Source of the DNA: Tenodera sinensis
Taxonomy: Eukaryota > Arthropoda > Insecta > Mantodea > Mantidae
Direction of reading: 5' to 3'
Assembly: GCA_030765045.1 (NCBI GenBank)
Contig: CM060964.1
Span: 276,469,888-276,533,887, forward strand
Length of the DNA stretch: 64,000 bases
The notes below the pieces were generated by a model. The model saw only the letters and a list, made by a program, of their open reading frames with translations. It was not told where the DNA came from and searched no databases. The position numbers and the translations under genes are program-made. Numbering within the stretch: position 1 is the stretch's first letter; every line of letters begins with the position of its first letter. Below, one piece after another: positions 34,369-49,415 of the stretch.

Positions 34369-36600
34369 AAACAGGTGCAGTTATATGTTTTGGGAAGAGC
34401 TTAAAAGGCATTACAGAGCATTGTACTTCGTTTAATAATGCTAATCGTAATTTTATGCTGTTATTGACTTTTTATAATAACGTCAGGGTAGAAAATAGGT
34501 TTTGATTATGCACCGTTTGTTACGCTCCGTGTCATAATCTTTTAAATTCGTCAATTTTTGACGAGTGTTATAATACAGATGTCACGCCTATCGATGAGCG
34601 ACTTCTAGAAATAACATTGCACTGTTTACCACTTCGGTTTCAAGGATTTAGGTCATATGCTCTGCTATTACTTTATACTCTTTAAATTAGGTCAGTTCTC
34701 AAGGTCTTCCAAACCTAACTCCAGGGAAAAACAGAGCGGCATTCAAATGTTTGGATTACCACTTCTTAGAGGAGTAGATTTAATGATTACCACATAATGA
34801 CCGATATTACTTCCTTCCTGTTCAATACGAATTGCAGTTTATATTTTATCTGGTATTATTTTATTTCTACATAATGTAGAACAGAATATGTTATAAATGT
34901 TTGGCATTTCTGACGTCATCTAAGGTTGGCCGTTATCTTACTCGTAAGGAAGTGCATCACTTTTTTAAAGTCGCATGAATAGCTATAACTTAACGACAGT
35001 GTGTAGCTATGAATTTAACAGCGCTTATATTTTATTGGGGAAAGAAAAAGTCAATTTCTAACTTTACTATTTAGGAATTTCCATTGGCGGTTTCACCTCC
35101 TGTTTCTTTTCTTATGAACAGTTAACTAAAGAATTTAACCTTCAGAGTAGAAATGTATTCGCACATGGTTTGTTCTCAGTGGTCTTTGGGCAAGAATGCT
35201 GCAGAACTTCATCATTTTGAGGTTTAGCAAACATCGGGAGGGGAGGGATTAGCGGCATCATGCCACATTTACTCCCAGCAAAGCAATTAATTAGGGAGAC
35301 CTTTGGCAGACATCTTATCACTGTTGCCAACCTAGGAATGATGTGTACCTCATCATGAGGACGTTTGCTGGCTTTTATAATCTTTAGTTATCATCATTAC
35401 TTGCGTAACTTTCTCCTTACAAACTTTATTATTGGTTTTAGTTAATTGTTTAAGGGTAGACGAAATTGCGAAAATTTCCCACTGATATTTTTAGTCTGTT
35501 GTGCGGGCTTATTAGGTGAAATTTCCTCTTTAATTTTATACTAATTTTATCACTTCAGACACAATACTTCTGCTTTTAACATATTTTTTAAAATGGTACT
35601 GCTTGTGCTATTTTGGACTTGGAATTCTGCACTTCACAGAAAAATTATACATTATCTTGTATACACTTTGGAATGGAACAGTAAGTATTAGCCCATCCTT
35701 TTGCTTTACACAGCGTTATTGCTATTAAACATGGCAGCTTTTGTGTGCTCAAAACATGTTAAATTCTTTCTTTGTAAATGTATGCGTGTTTATTTTTTCC
35801 ACTTTTGGATTGAACAATTGCTTCTGTGGTTGACATTTTCTGATATAAATAACCCGTTTACTCAAAAACTATTGAAAATAGCTAAATTAAATTTTGGTGT
35901 GATAAAAAAACTCTAAGTACTTCTGTACATCTACTTTGGTGTTAACGACATGGTTGGTCATTTAAAAAAATAAGTGACGTTATGGTATAATTAAGAAAAT
36001 AATTCTATCTTCCTCAATAAACAAATGTATTGTATAAAAGCAGATTAGTCAGATTAACATGCATGCACTTAAGACCTGCAGAACTGAAGGTGGTATATAT
36101 TAGATAGTTTTCGAGATAATGGGTCATGAATGTAGTAGAATTAACATTGACGAGATAGGACTTAATTTCTCGTGGAAATGTTTTCCGTAATTGGGTGATT
36201 TCCATTCTTCAGAGCTGAATATTTCATTATATTTGTGTGCATTTATCTTTTAATTATGTTTATTTCTTCAATTGAATTGTCTGTTTCGCGTACGTATTGC
36301 TTCTCGGTGTTGTTTAAAAACTACATTTCAGTGATCTGAAGCACGTTTCATAGATTCTCTCGTCATCTCTTTCTTCCACACAGCAGTTTGAGTACTCACA
36401 TGACTTCATAATACATTAACATAGTGTTTTATTACTTTTGTCAGTAATTTCCTGTAATAATCTAGCTAGCTAAATTTTTCTACAGTGGCTTGTGTATTCT
36501 TAACGTCAAAAAATACACGTTTATTTCTAGCTCTAATTTCTCATATCAAATTCATACCTAATGGACTTTATACCGCGTAAAATTATTGACTTTTTTTACT
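34369..36600. other. Unassigned AT-rich DNA
   Basis: No gene, repeat boundary or RNA that I can support. Confidence 0.35.
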
Positions 36601-36649
36601 GAAAAATATTATGATACATTTCCGTATGTAGTATGTAATTGCGTTGCTA

Positions 36650-36963
36650 TAAATGAGGCCGCACAGGAGTCAAAGGCACACCAAACTTCTCCCGCCCTAC
36701 CTGATGTTTACTCCCTCGCAGCACAATCAAGAAGAACTTTCTCGTCTTCATTCACTCGCCCTACCAATAACTGCAATGTTTGGTAATTCAACCTACGTTT
36801 GTGAGCAATTATTTTCTTTAATGAATTTCAACAAATTTAGTATGAAATTCTGTTTGTCAGCCTTATCGCTTGAAGCTGCTTTGAGAATTCATTCATCAAA
36901 AACTATCACCTCAAGCATATGGCAATTAATTGCGTCCAAACAGTGCCGAAAGTTGCATCAGTG
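36650..36963 (+). pseudogene. hAT-like transposase C-terminal (dimerisation) fragment
   Basis: The plus-strand frame from 36653 contains FGNSTYVCEQLFSLMNFNK followed by AALRIHSS and ends KQCRKLHQ-stop. This matches the C-terminal hAT dimerisation region as found in hAT transposases and in the GTF2IRD2/ZBED-type proteins derived from them (S-x-Y-V-C-E-Q-x-F-S, then K, then LR). Only about the last 70 residues are recognisable. No N-terminal BED finger or catalytic core is visible upstream, so this is a remnant. It is unrelated to the BED-like gene B as far as I can see. Confidence 0.65.
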
Positions 36964-37864
36964 AATCTTAAGTCTTGTTGATAGTACAAAAGAATGTTTG
37001 GTCGAAATGATTGTACCTGAAGGTTTGTTCATTTAGAGTTTGAAAGCAGTCTGTGAAGCAGGTATTGTTTCTGTTCACCGAACTTGTATGCTCACATTTT
37101 ATTAAATAAAATACTACCACATTGAACAAGAAGCATCAGTTTTCTCCCTACTCATTCTCTATCGCCACCATAACTCTCGCACAAGTCGACAGCGCGACAG
37201 ACTTTGGCCATGATGTCTATAGCTGCTATGTAGCATTTGCACTGAACCTGCCTGCTGTATATCATCTTTTGGAGTGGCTATAATACTCCGAAATTATAGA
37301 TAATAATTACGAAAAATAAGTTTACTTGGTTCAGAGTGTAAGATTAGTATTTAAGACATTAATGAACAACATGAACTATTTGCGTCAATATAGAGGGCTT
37401 CTTAGGAAAACGTGGACAAAAAGAAATGAGTCATCTCCAGGTTCTAAGTGTCAATCGTAGAGCTTCATGTATCTTTGTAAAAGTCGTGTTCACAACCAAA
37501 GAATTGTATAACGGTCTGTGAATTAGGTATAGTGCAATGGTTAACTTATGAATACTGAAAACAAAACACAGAATAAAGTTACGGTAGCCGAGAGGTTAAA
37601 CAGGCATTGCTACCACTCATAAACTCCTAGAAATACAACTCTCCATACATATTGCCCATCAAAATACATAAGGCCTTTTCAATTTACAGTGAAATTTATA
37701 AGTACCTTTCACTTTCCTTTGAAATAATAATGGTCATTAATTCATTTTAAGCTCTTGAAAAATGATCTAGTTATTGAAATGAATAATTCTTGTCACAAGC
37801 ATGAAAATTGTAAATGTCTCGGTAATAAATTCATAACTCTTAAAATCACTGGTTCATTAACGAT
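36964..37864. other. Unassigned DNA with weak tRNA-like word
   Basis: No gene is recognised. GGTAGCCGAGAGGTTAAACA at 37583-37602 resembles an A box, but no B box follows. Confidence 0.3.
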
Positions 37865-40690
37865 TCATTTGGAAGCACGCACAATTGTAAAGTGGATAGG
37901 TCTCTTCATTTGTCCACAGTTTGTATGTACAGTTGCCACACGAACTAAATTATCAGTATCAGGGTGAACTGATTCAACTACTCCACATTTCCATCTAAGT
38001 GGTGGTATATTATTATCCTTTATGAGAATAACATCCCCGGGGCACATATTGGGATGCTCTTTGTTCCATTGCTGACGCTGTAGAAGGGTATTCAAATATT
38101 CTTTAGACCATCCCTTCCAAAAGTGCTGAGTTAGTTGTTGCACATATTGCCATCTGGAAAGTGTATTGATTCAACTCCACGTATAAGCAAATTCTGGTAA
38201 GGATATGAGAGGTTCGCCTATTAAAATTGAGCGGGTGCATGGTAAGGTGGATCTGAAGAGTTATCACTGACTGATCAACGGACAAGAATCCAAACAAACT
38301 TCGGTTGGTGTCGTCAAAGTTGTTAATTCCTCAAATGTAAGTGAAGTGGTGCCCATTACTCTTCTCAAATGGTACTTCAGAGCCTTTACGGCAGCTTCGC
38401 ATATTCCTCCGAAGTTAGGTAAAGAAGGTGGGATAAAATGCCATTTAGTCTCAGTGGTGCTGTAGCGTTAATTAATTGTTCCCTCTGTAGTTCAATAATG
38501 CTGCCTTGTAGTTTCTTGTTGGCTCCAGAAAAGTTAGTTCCATTGATGCAGAAAATGTTCGATGAATGTCCTCTACGGGATACAAAACCATGTAGCGTTA
38601 TTAAAAATACGCTAGTGGTAATATCTGACACTACTTCGAAATGCAGTGCCTTTGTTGCCAAAAAGATTAAAAGTGCTATTTAACACTTACAAAGGGTTTT
38701 GCTGTGTTTGTTGTCAGCTTTTATTAAAAGTGACCTGCAAGTCCCATCCCACGTTAGTAAAAGGACGACAAGCAGTGACTGGTTCTTTGGGTAAATCACC
38801 CATTAACTGTTACACAGTCTTAGAACTTAATTTTCTACAAGTTAGGCAAGAGTAGTAATTTTCTTATTATTTGGTGTATCGAAAGAATCCAATATTTCTA
38901 TCGTAGCGATATCAGCAAACGAAGACTAGAATGCAAGAGACGTTTATGTTCTGCCATTATAATCCATCCTGTCAGAAGACGAGAGGAGGTAATGTAATTT
39001 GATGCCTTGCTTCGTATGGTAGCGGAGCATTAAGAAGTCTTCCATCAATACGAAGATAGTTGTTTTTGTCAAGAAAAGGGTTAAGATTTGTAATGTTGCT
39101 GATTGCATTCACTTGATTTCTTTCTTGAGTTGTGACATTTCATTAGTATATGTGAGGTCTCAAGTGATTTTGATGCACCTTTTTAATAGCATATCTAGTT
39201 CTGCAGAAGAATTGCATTCTTATAGAGCTTTACAGCAGTTTGATTTAAATCGAAGACAATATGCAATGACACCTTGCAGTTTCAGTAGGCTTGAGAATTT
39301 CTTGATGAATTCATCTTCAATAATGGTAACTTAAGTACTGTTTTCATCCTTTGTTCAGATAAGTTAGCACATATTACAGTTTTTTTCTGAGACCAATATT
39401 TGGATTTTTGGGATAACCAATGAGGTCCATTCCAACAGAAGGAATTGTTAATGATCAATTCTGTGTTCAGACGTCTAGAGACAGGGTCTGCTGGATTGCT
39501 TTGAGAAAGTACATGATTCCAAATCCTAGCAGGCGCAGTTTCTTGGATTTCTGACACCCTATTTGCCACAAAAGTCTTCCATTTCCTGGGACAAGTTGCA
39601 AGCCAATTTAATACCATCATGGAATCCCTACACATATAAATGTCTGTGATATTAAGGTTTATGCTAGCAACTGTTTTCTTCATGAGTTCAGTTGGCAGTA
39701 AAGCTCCACATAACTCAAGTCGTGGAAGTGAAATGTGTTTAAAGAGAGCAACCCCTGATTTTGGACATAGTAGTTTCACAATTATCTTCCCTTCGTTGTT
39801 GGTTGATCTTCTGTAAACACAAGCACCGAATGCTCTTTAAGAGGCATAACTGAATCCATGTAATTGGATAGTTACGGACAGTACAGTCCGAGCATTCTAA
39901 TTTCCGTTGTAAGTTTATGTTGGTTATGAAGATCTTTCCAGTCATCTTGCAACGCAGCAGGCAGTGGATCATCCCGAGCTACTTTTTTTTCTTGCCACAG
40001 TCGTTGCATAAATATTTTTCGAGAATTATGACGGGAGCTAAGAATCCTATAGGATCAAAAATAGAGTTATTTTTGATAGAACAAATCTTTTGGTAACCAC
40101 GTTAGTTTTCAGACTTTGTCATGAAGCAGAGCTATTGGTGACCTGGAATTCATCAGTGCACATTTGCCAAATCAAACCTAAAGTTCTTACTATCCCACTT
40201 CCATCATTAGTAATTGCATGAGTAGTTTCTCGAAGGTGAGGATCGATTGAGTTTAACAGCTCCTGGGAGTTTGAAGACCATTTACCAAGCGTGAATCCTC
40301 CACCCTTAAAATGTTCTTGAAGCTCTAGTTGTGACTATTGTGCTTCTTGGATGGTGTATGCACCTGACATACAATCGTCTACATAGAAATCACAATTCAG
40401 AATTTTGGATGCTAGGGAAAATTATTTCTCATCAGTAGCAAGCGAGCAGAGGCATCTAGTAGCTAGGAACGGTGCAGATGCAGTTCCATATATCACCGCT
40501 GTTAAGGCATATTCCCTAAGTGTTTCTGTTGGGTCTTCTCTCCAAAGAATGTGTTGGAAGTTATAGCCTTGTAAATTGATCTTCACTTGACGATACATTT
40601 CCTCTATGTCAGCTGAAAGTGCTATTTCTCTAGTACGAAATCTTAATATAATGGACAGCAGATAATTTTGAATAGTAGGTTCTACCAATG
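37865..40690 (-). pseudogene. pol: BEL/Pao retrotransposon pol remnant
   Basis: Minus-strand frames give the BEL/Pao domain order. Reverse transcriptase is at about 40690-40200, with ALSADIEEMYRQVKI, YGTASAPFLATRCL and an intact catalytic Y-V-D-D at 40374-40385. RNase H-like sequence is at 39779-39282 (IPRLELCGAL-type block, RKWKTFVANRVSEIQE, NPADPVSR). The integrase zinc-binding lead-in is at about 39070-38935 and its core at 38661-38386 (FEVVSDITT, then NGTNFSGANK). A DUF5641-type C-terminus is at 38143-37865 (HFWKGWSKEYLNTL, VHPDTDNLVRVATV). Frames are broken by stops and shifts, so it is dead. Protease and gag are missing: the 5' side is cut at about 40690, where a DDE transposase fragment begins on the opposite strand. 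No long terminal repeats were found. Confidence 0.85.
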
Positions 40691-41080
40691 TGCGCCACCA
40701 CATTTTGATGTCAACGTGCGGCGCTTCCTAGACCGTAAATATCCTGATCGTTGGGTCGGAAGAGGAGGATCACTTGCATGACCACCCCGTTTCCCGGACT
40801 GAGCGCCACTTTATTATTTCTTTTGGGGGATATCGAAGCTTTGGTGTATCAGACACCAGTGGGCGACCCAGAAATACTAGTGGGCAGAATAGCTATGACA
40901 ACTGAGGAACTTTTGCACATGCCTGGGGTATTCGAGCGAGTGCGCCAAGGCTTTATTCGATGTGGTGGTGGTGTGTTTGTACATGTTTTGTAACCTATTA
41001 CACTGAACCCTGTGCATAATAAAGTGTATAACGGCTTAACACAATATAATTGGTATTGACTTGGGATCGTGTTTGGGAAC
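40690..41080 (+). pseudogene. DDE transposase C-terminal fragment
   Basis: Plus-strand frames read PPHFDVNVRRFLDRKYPDRW then GRGGS at about 40697-40771. After two in-frame stops and a shift they read EALVYQTPVGDPEI and MPGVFERVRQGFIR up to about 40965. This is the C-terminal half of the same transposase superfamily as at 2200-2535 (the P-P-H-F segment after the second catalytic Asp, through the terminal F-E-R-V-R-Q segment). The fragment starts exactly where the BEL/Pao pol homology stops, which suggests an insertion or rearrangement junction. Non-coding element tail probably continues to about 41165. Confidence 0.75.
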
Positions 41081-41165
41081 ATGGGTTCCTAGTCGAAAAT
41101 TATTCTATTCTGTCCACTCTTTCTGTTCCATAAGTTTTTCAGTAACCTTTTGAAGCATCCTGTAT

Positions 41166-41640
41166 ATAGGAAATGTGAGCTTTAAATTTGGAATTAATGT
41201 ATCGATACCCTAATCAACTTCATTAAAATGATTGCTGAAGTGTTAGAATAACAGAACTACTTAAAATTAGTTGCATCATGTTTTTAACTCACCAACCAAC
41301 GATTTAAAGACCCTCTTCTCCAAAATTTGTATTTTTGTCATTTTTCGTATTCTTTTAAAAATGATTTTGGACATACAGATCCTTAAAACACATTTCCTTT
41401 GAAATACCGATATAATGTAAATTTTTGGTGAAATGAAACTTCGTTTAGTTACTGTAGCCAGGTAGCCGATAAGGTAAAAATAAAAATAAATGAATCAGTG
41501 GAATTGGTAATAATAAAATATGACATAACTTGTATGATAACGCTGGATGAAAGATTAGGATAATTTTTGTAGGTGCTTTTGCGATTTGCTTGAAGGTGAA
41601 GTTATGCTTCTTTATGCAACCAAGCAAACGAATTCGTACA
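41166..41640. other. Unassigned DNA
   Basis: Nothing recognisable. Confidence 0.35.
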
Positions 41641-41659
41641 TGTACTTTAGAGGGCAAGG

Positions 41660-42140
41660 AGAGGTATAAATAGTCTTAGCATAAGGCAGTTTCATGACGA
41701 AGATGAAGTTGATTCATTGAGCGCAACGGAAGTAAAGGAAACTGAGAGTTTGATACAATCGATACGGTGCTGTGGCGTCTTGAACGAACGCGTCGGCGGG
41801 TGACGTCACTTTGGCTTGCCTATTTTAGGAGCGCGAGGAGGCGCGCGTGGGAAGTGCCCAGGGGGTCGAGTCTCACTATCGCGACAGACACAGATTTCTG
41901 CTCTGCTTTGTTGTATGTACAATAACGAATATTATGTATTACAAACACACCTGTTGGTGTTACATCTTCTTTATCTCGGCATCATAGTTAAAGAGATTCT
42001 CCTTAATACATCTTTTACGAGTAATGTGTGTGCTTACGAGCGGTGTGTACAATGGATGTGATAGCGCTAATGTCTAACATGCGAATTACGGGCCCAGGAA
42101 ATTGAGTTGTAAAGAGTGGTCTGAAATTGCCAATAAATGC
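41660..42140 (+). promoter_or_regulatory. Promoter-like or solo-LTR-like segment
   Basis: TATAAATAG at 41665-41673 is followed by an initiator-like GGCAGTTTCA. A palindromic CRE-type TGACGTCA is at 41801-41808 in a short CpG-rich stretch (41780-41880), and AATAAA is at 42131. TATA to AATAAA spacing of about 465 bp would suit an LTR, but I cannot find terminal TG/CA ends, a partner LTR or a downstream reading frame. It may instead be a promoter and first exon. Confidence 0.25.
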
Positions 42141-43990
<1,850 letters not shown>

Positions 43991-43994
43991 CAAC

Positions 43995-44058
43995 ATGGCT
44001 CCGATGTAGCGTGTGAGGCTCGCACTCGGAGAGTACCACGTTAGATTCCCAGCTATCA
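43995..44058 (+). repeat. tRNA-like sequence
   Basis: An A-box-like GTAGCGTGTGAGGCTCGCA precedes a B-box-like GTTAGATTCCC about 30 bases later. Stems are not convincing. Confidence 0.35.
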
Positions 44059-44131
44059 CCTTCTCTGACTCAGTTCTTTGAGTTTGAAAATAATTAAAGG
44101 GGTCACATTTTATATTTAATGTAGACTTACA

Positions 44132-44165
44132 ACATTTGGTGACCGACGACGTGATGGAACATGTA
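44132..44165 (+). other. LTR end and primer-binding-site-like sequence
   Basis: ACAACATTTGGTGACCGACG resembles the junction between a 5' LTR ending in CA and a primer-binding site as seen in insect LTR elements. It lies about 170 bp before a BEL/Pao-like gag frame on the same strand. Confidence 0.4.
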
Positions 44166-44313
44166 TAATATCTGTCCTAGAAGAGAAGAAGTAGTGTATT
44201 CACGACTCAAATACGTATAACACAGTGCCTGGCTTAATCACTAAATTCAGGTGAAAAGAAAAGAAATGAATGGACTGAAGAAAGCTAGGATATCCGTAAG
44301 ATAGTGCTTCGCA

Positions 44314-44780
44314 ATGAAGATCAACAATTTGAAAGAAAGTTTTGCAACATATTCGTCTTCCAAATTTCATGATTCACTTACTGCAAATTTCAACCGTTTA
44401 GAAGCAATGATGTTAGAGCGTTGTGCATTATATAGTAAAATAATGGATGCACTTTAAGATGACAGTGATGAAGTGGCAGTGCTTGTATAGGAGAAAGAAG
44501 GCACCGAAAAGTACAACGATGAGTTTTAGGTTGTGTGGGTACGAGTGAAGTTTTGACGCCGTGCGTGGTAGGTGGTTCATTAAGAGTCGAGCATGAAAGA
44601 ACAGTATGTAATCAGGATAATAAGAGGAAGACATAAATTTCGTAAAATAGAAATTAAGAAATTTAATGGGTATGTACAAGAATGGTTAAGTTTTGATGTC
44701 AATTTCTTAAGATTCACGAAGATGATAATTTGCACGGTAGTGACAAATTTCGATATTTAACGTAAGTGATGGAAATCGGA
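44314..44780 (+). pseudogene. gag: BEL/Pao-like gag remnant
   Basis: A plus-strand frame starts ATG at 44314 and runs with stops. It contains a Leu/Glu-rich N-terminal segment and then, at about 44635-44700, KFRKIEIKKFNGYVQEWLSF. This matches the conserved K-(L/I)-P-K-I-E-x-K-F-x-G-x-x-x-x-W-L-x-F segment of DUF1759-type BEL/Pao gag. After a frameshift the next frame reads on as the continuation of that domain to about 44760. The homology is followed at 44812 by an inverted LINE fragment. It could derive from the same family as the pol remnant at 37865-40690, but it is on the opposite strand. Confidence 0.6.
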
Positions 44781-44811
44781 ACTGAGCCTCGCAAGATCTC
44801 ACTTAGCTAAT

Positions 44812-44878
44812 AGTTTACAGTCATATTCTTGATGTGCACTTCCTAGGGCAACTTAGTGTCAATGAAGATGCTCAAGAA

Positions 44879-44886
<8 letters not shown>
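44812..44886 (-). repeat. LINE reverse-transcriptase scrap, inverted relative to 46930
   Basis: These 75 bp are the reverse complement of about 46930-47005 with a few mismatches. The minus strand reads KFLSIFIDTKL-stop-EVHIKNM, a non-LTR reverse transcriptase segment. Confidence 0.65.

Positions 44887-44914
<28 letters not shown>
44882..44914. repeat. (AT)n microsatellite
   Basis: About 33 bp of AT dinucleotides directly after the LINE scrap. Confidence 0.9.
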
Positions 44915-44917
<3 letters not shown>

Positions 44918-45111
44918 TAACACCGCACGAATTTTACAGGTGATAGACGGTCCATAAGCAATCAATTATTTGAGACAGTAAACCTATGGCCTAGGATTAC
45001 AAATTACAGAACTGTGCCTGAAAATTGTTTGAGGGTATGCATGCCACTGATCATGTCCACTGCAGCTATAACGAATGATGAGGGAGCAAGCGGACGAATT
45101 TCGTAGCCTGT

Positions 45112-45184
45112 CTAATTTGGCGCAATGGTTGTGGTGCCCGGACGCAACGTATGTATTAAAAGCGCAGGATCAAATACCCACAAC
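45112..45184 (+). repeat. tRNA-like sequence
   Basis: GGCGCAATGGTTGTGG (A-box-like) and AGGATCAAATACCC (B-box-like) at tRNA spacing. No full cloverleaf, probably a SINE head. Confidence 0.4.
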
Positions 45185-46490
45185 CACACATTTTTTATGT
45201 TCTTTTTTCTTTCCTCCATAAGCGCATGCTTAATCTAATTTGATTTACACGAAACGTTGTGTCGTAATTTTTCTTTTAACTAATGTTTAATCTTTTTGTT
45301 TCAAGTTTGTTTAGCCATTATATACACTTGCATGACCCAAATAGTAGGTACACACTGAGAATATCGTTTTCACTTAAATGAAACGCAATGATATAGTGTG
45401 CTGAAGGAAATAGGAAATGAGACGTGGGTGACTCGAGTAGAAAACAGTCAACTCATGGTGGTGTTAGTGTCTTCCAGGGTTACTAAGTTCACCTATTGGC
45501 AGTATTAGACATTTGTCATACTAACATATAAGTATTCAGCGTCTCTATGGGCAGTTGTAGTACTTTGTTTTATTACTGGTTCAACGTTTTGTGAACTGTT
45601 TGCAGCAGATTAACTGTTGCAAGGAAAATTTCTGTTATTGACATGGACAAATAGACTACAGTCAGCTTCAGACAAATGGCAATACATAATCCTCCAGCCT
45701 AAATCATCAGATGTGAGAAGAAGCAAAGGTAAACAATACTCTGTGCATTGCATATGATGGTCGTATTTTGCTATTTTAAACCAAACGCACAACACTACTC
45801 TCAAATTGGAAAAGAAAGGAGAAAAAAAAAAAAACTTCTTTCTTGTGAGGGCTGTGGTATTGTGTTGCTGTATTTCTCGTCTAGAGGTCTTTATACAAGT
45901 GTTGCTGCTCTATTTATTTCCTGTCTCGATCTCGTTTCTCCCCGTGTATTTTTCACTCCCAGCATCCAATATTGATCATGTTCTAGTTCCTTCTTCATTC
46001 TTTTGATCGATTTTGATATTTTGACATACATGATTAAAATGTCGGATACCAGTGACAATAACATGCAGCGTAGAATAATAAAACATTTTATAAATGTTTT
46101 ATACTTGACTCATGGTCGAGCATAAGTAGTCGTATGAAACTTGAGTATGATGGTAATTAAGATGCTCGTATGAGTATTATGAAACTTGCTACAACTCGTT
46201 TCATAAAATATACTCCCATTTTAATTGCTGTTATTATGCTCTCCTTGCAGAATATACTATTATACGTTTTGAAACGTACATTGTTGTTCAAAATTCTGGT
46301 GCAGTTTCTTTTTCAAAATAATTACAATGAAACGTAGCGACTGAAAGCTTTGAAACCGGAAAATAAACTGTTCTTTGTTCTTCGTCCGTATATCCATTTG
46401 TTCTACTGCTACAATTTTTGGAGTGACGAACGAGTAGTCTGAAATCACTACTTGTACCTTGATAGATAAAAAGAACAAGCAAACAGATTT
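45185..46490. other. Unassigned DNA
   Basis: No supported feature besides a short A-run at 45824-45835. Confidence 0.35.
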
Positions 46491-46493
46491 GAC

Positions 46494-46572
46494 GCACCGG
46501 CTGGGACTCGAACCATGGAGACACTCTCACTAGAAAAGGAAATGTCAACTTAACCAACTGAGTCACAAGCAT
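46494..46572 (-). repeat. tRNA-like sequence
   Basis: The minus strand has GACTCAGTTGGTTAAG and, further on, GGTTCGAGTCCC, good A and B boxes. The intervening arm does not fold well, so a SINE head or pseudogene is likeliest. Confidence 0.5.
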
Positions 46573-46714
46573 GTGTTGGCTTGCGACGTTAGAACATGCA
46601 CACATGCATTCTCCCCATCTGCTTCTGGTATCTTTATACGAGTAACTGTTGTGTGCATAAGCCGTTCATTTTACCTTCGTTCATTAAAATATACGTACGT
46701 TATACATCGTATTG

Positions 46715-47010
46715 CTGCCGCATGCATTGTAACAGGAGCACTAACCACCCTGTTTGCAGCCTTCTTCAACTCTAGCAGAGACTTTAATTTACTTAAATAT
46801 GTTACAGATAATGCCTAATCTCAGGCCTCATCATGGTTCGACGCAAATTATTTCTTATTAAATGAAGACAAAATGCAATAAATACTCTTCAACTTGTGGA
46901 ACACCCCAATTGAAAATCATAATGAAAATATTAAATTCTTGAGCATCTTTATTAACACTAAGTTGTCCTAGGAAGTGCACATCAAGAATATGACTGTAAA
47001 TTACGAGTAT
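46715..47010 (+). pseudogene. Non-LTR (LINE) reverse transcriptase fragment
   Basis: The plus-strand translation gives ASSWFDANYFLLNEDKMQ, then NIKFLSIFINTKLS-stop-EVHIKNM. This matches the region after the catalytic motif of LINE reverse transcriptases (W-F-x-A-N-x-L-x-L-N-x-x-K, then K-F-L-G-(I/V)-x-(L/I)-D-x-K-L-x-W-x-x-H). Several stops make it a dead fragment of about 100 codons. A short inverted copy is at 44812-44886. Confidence 0.7.
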
Positions 47011-47374
47011 ATAGAGTTATACCAGATGACCCACTTCATCCGGCATCGGCATAAGTGGATAATCCTTCGTAAGTTAAAACAGTTGCAGAACTCCACGGCG
47101 AGAGACGGCAGAGGTGTGTTCTGCCTCTCAGCGAAGACGTGAGGCGAAAGGCAGTGGAACTAGCGTGTATAGTCCGTGATAATACACACTAACAGTATAA
47201 AGAACCGAAACAGTCTCACTTTACTCACAGGATTTTTATGTTCCAGGGAATAAACTCACTCCTATATATGGTGCTATTGTCTAACATTTGAATTGCAGAT
47301 TGTGAAGTGCAAGCACGAGGGCACGTAATGTTTCATTGGCATTTGTTCGTTTCTTATTAATGTTATTGTGTACT
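47011..47374. other. Unassigned DNA
   Basis: No supported feature. Confidence 0.35.
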
Positions 47375-47391
47375 TTCTTCTTCTTCTTCTT

Positions 47392-47480
<89 letters not shown>

Positions 47481-47643
47481 TGTTATTATTATTATTAGTA
47501 GTAGTAGTAGCAGTAGCAGTAGCAGTAGCAGCGGCAGCGGCAGCGGCAGCGGCAGCGGCAGCGGCAGCGGCAGCGGCAGCAGCAGCAGTAGCAGTAGCAG
47601 TAGCAGTAGCAGTAGCAGTAGCAGTAGCAGTAGCAGTAGCAGT
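47375..47643. repeat. Compound triplet array TTC-TTA-TAG/CAG/CGG
   Basis: Consecutive blocks: (TTC)n 47375-47419, (TTA)n 47420-47496, then AGT, AGC and GGC triplets to 47643. Open frames of poly-Leu, poly-Ser or poly-Ala are artefacts of the triplet period. Confidence 0.95.
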
Positions 47644-47984
47644 ATGTGTTTGGAATGGATGTCTACTGAGGTCTGTTTTCCTTTGAAGAGCAGGTTGGAT
47701 TTATATGGCTACGAAATAGCAAGCAAGCATAGTAATACTGACCTTCTTGATTTGAAAGCATTGCGCTGGTGTGTATCTCCATAAATAAAAGGGACAGGTG
47801 ACTCACTCGGTATATAGGTATTCTGTTAAAACTGGCGGACATGTGTCGAAAAGGCATAAATACCTATATGAAACAAGTAGTAGTAGAGCGACCCTAGCAT
47901 CTATCGCAGAGCATTATCTCGTGCCTCACCAGGAGTATCTTTGCCTACAAAAACATTATAAACACAATTTTAAAACAGCAGCCT

Positions 47985-49415
<1,431 letters not shown>

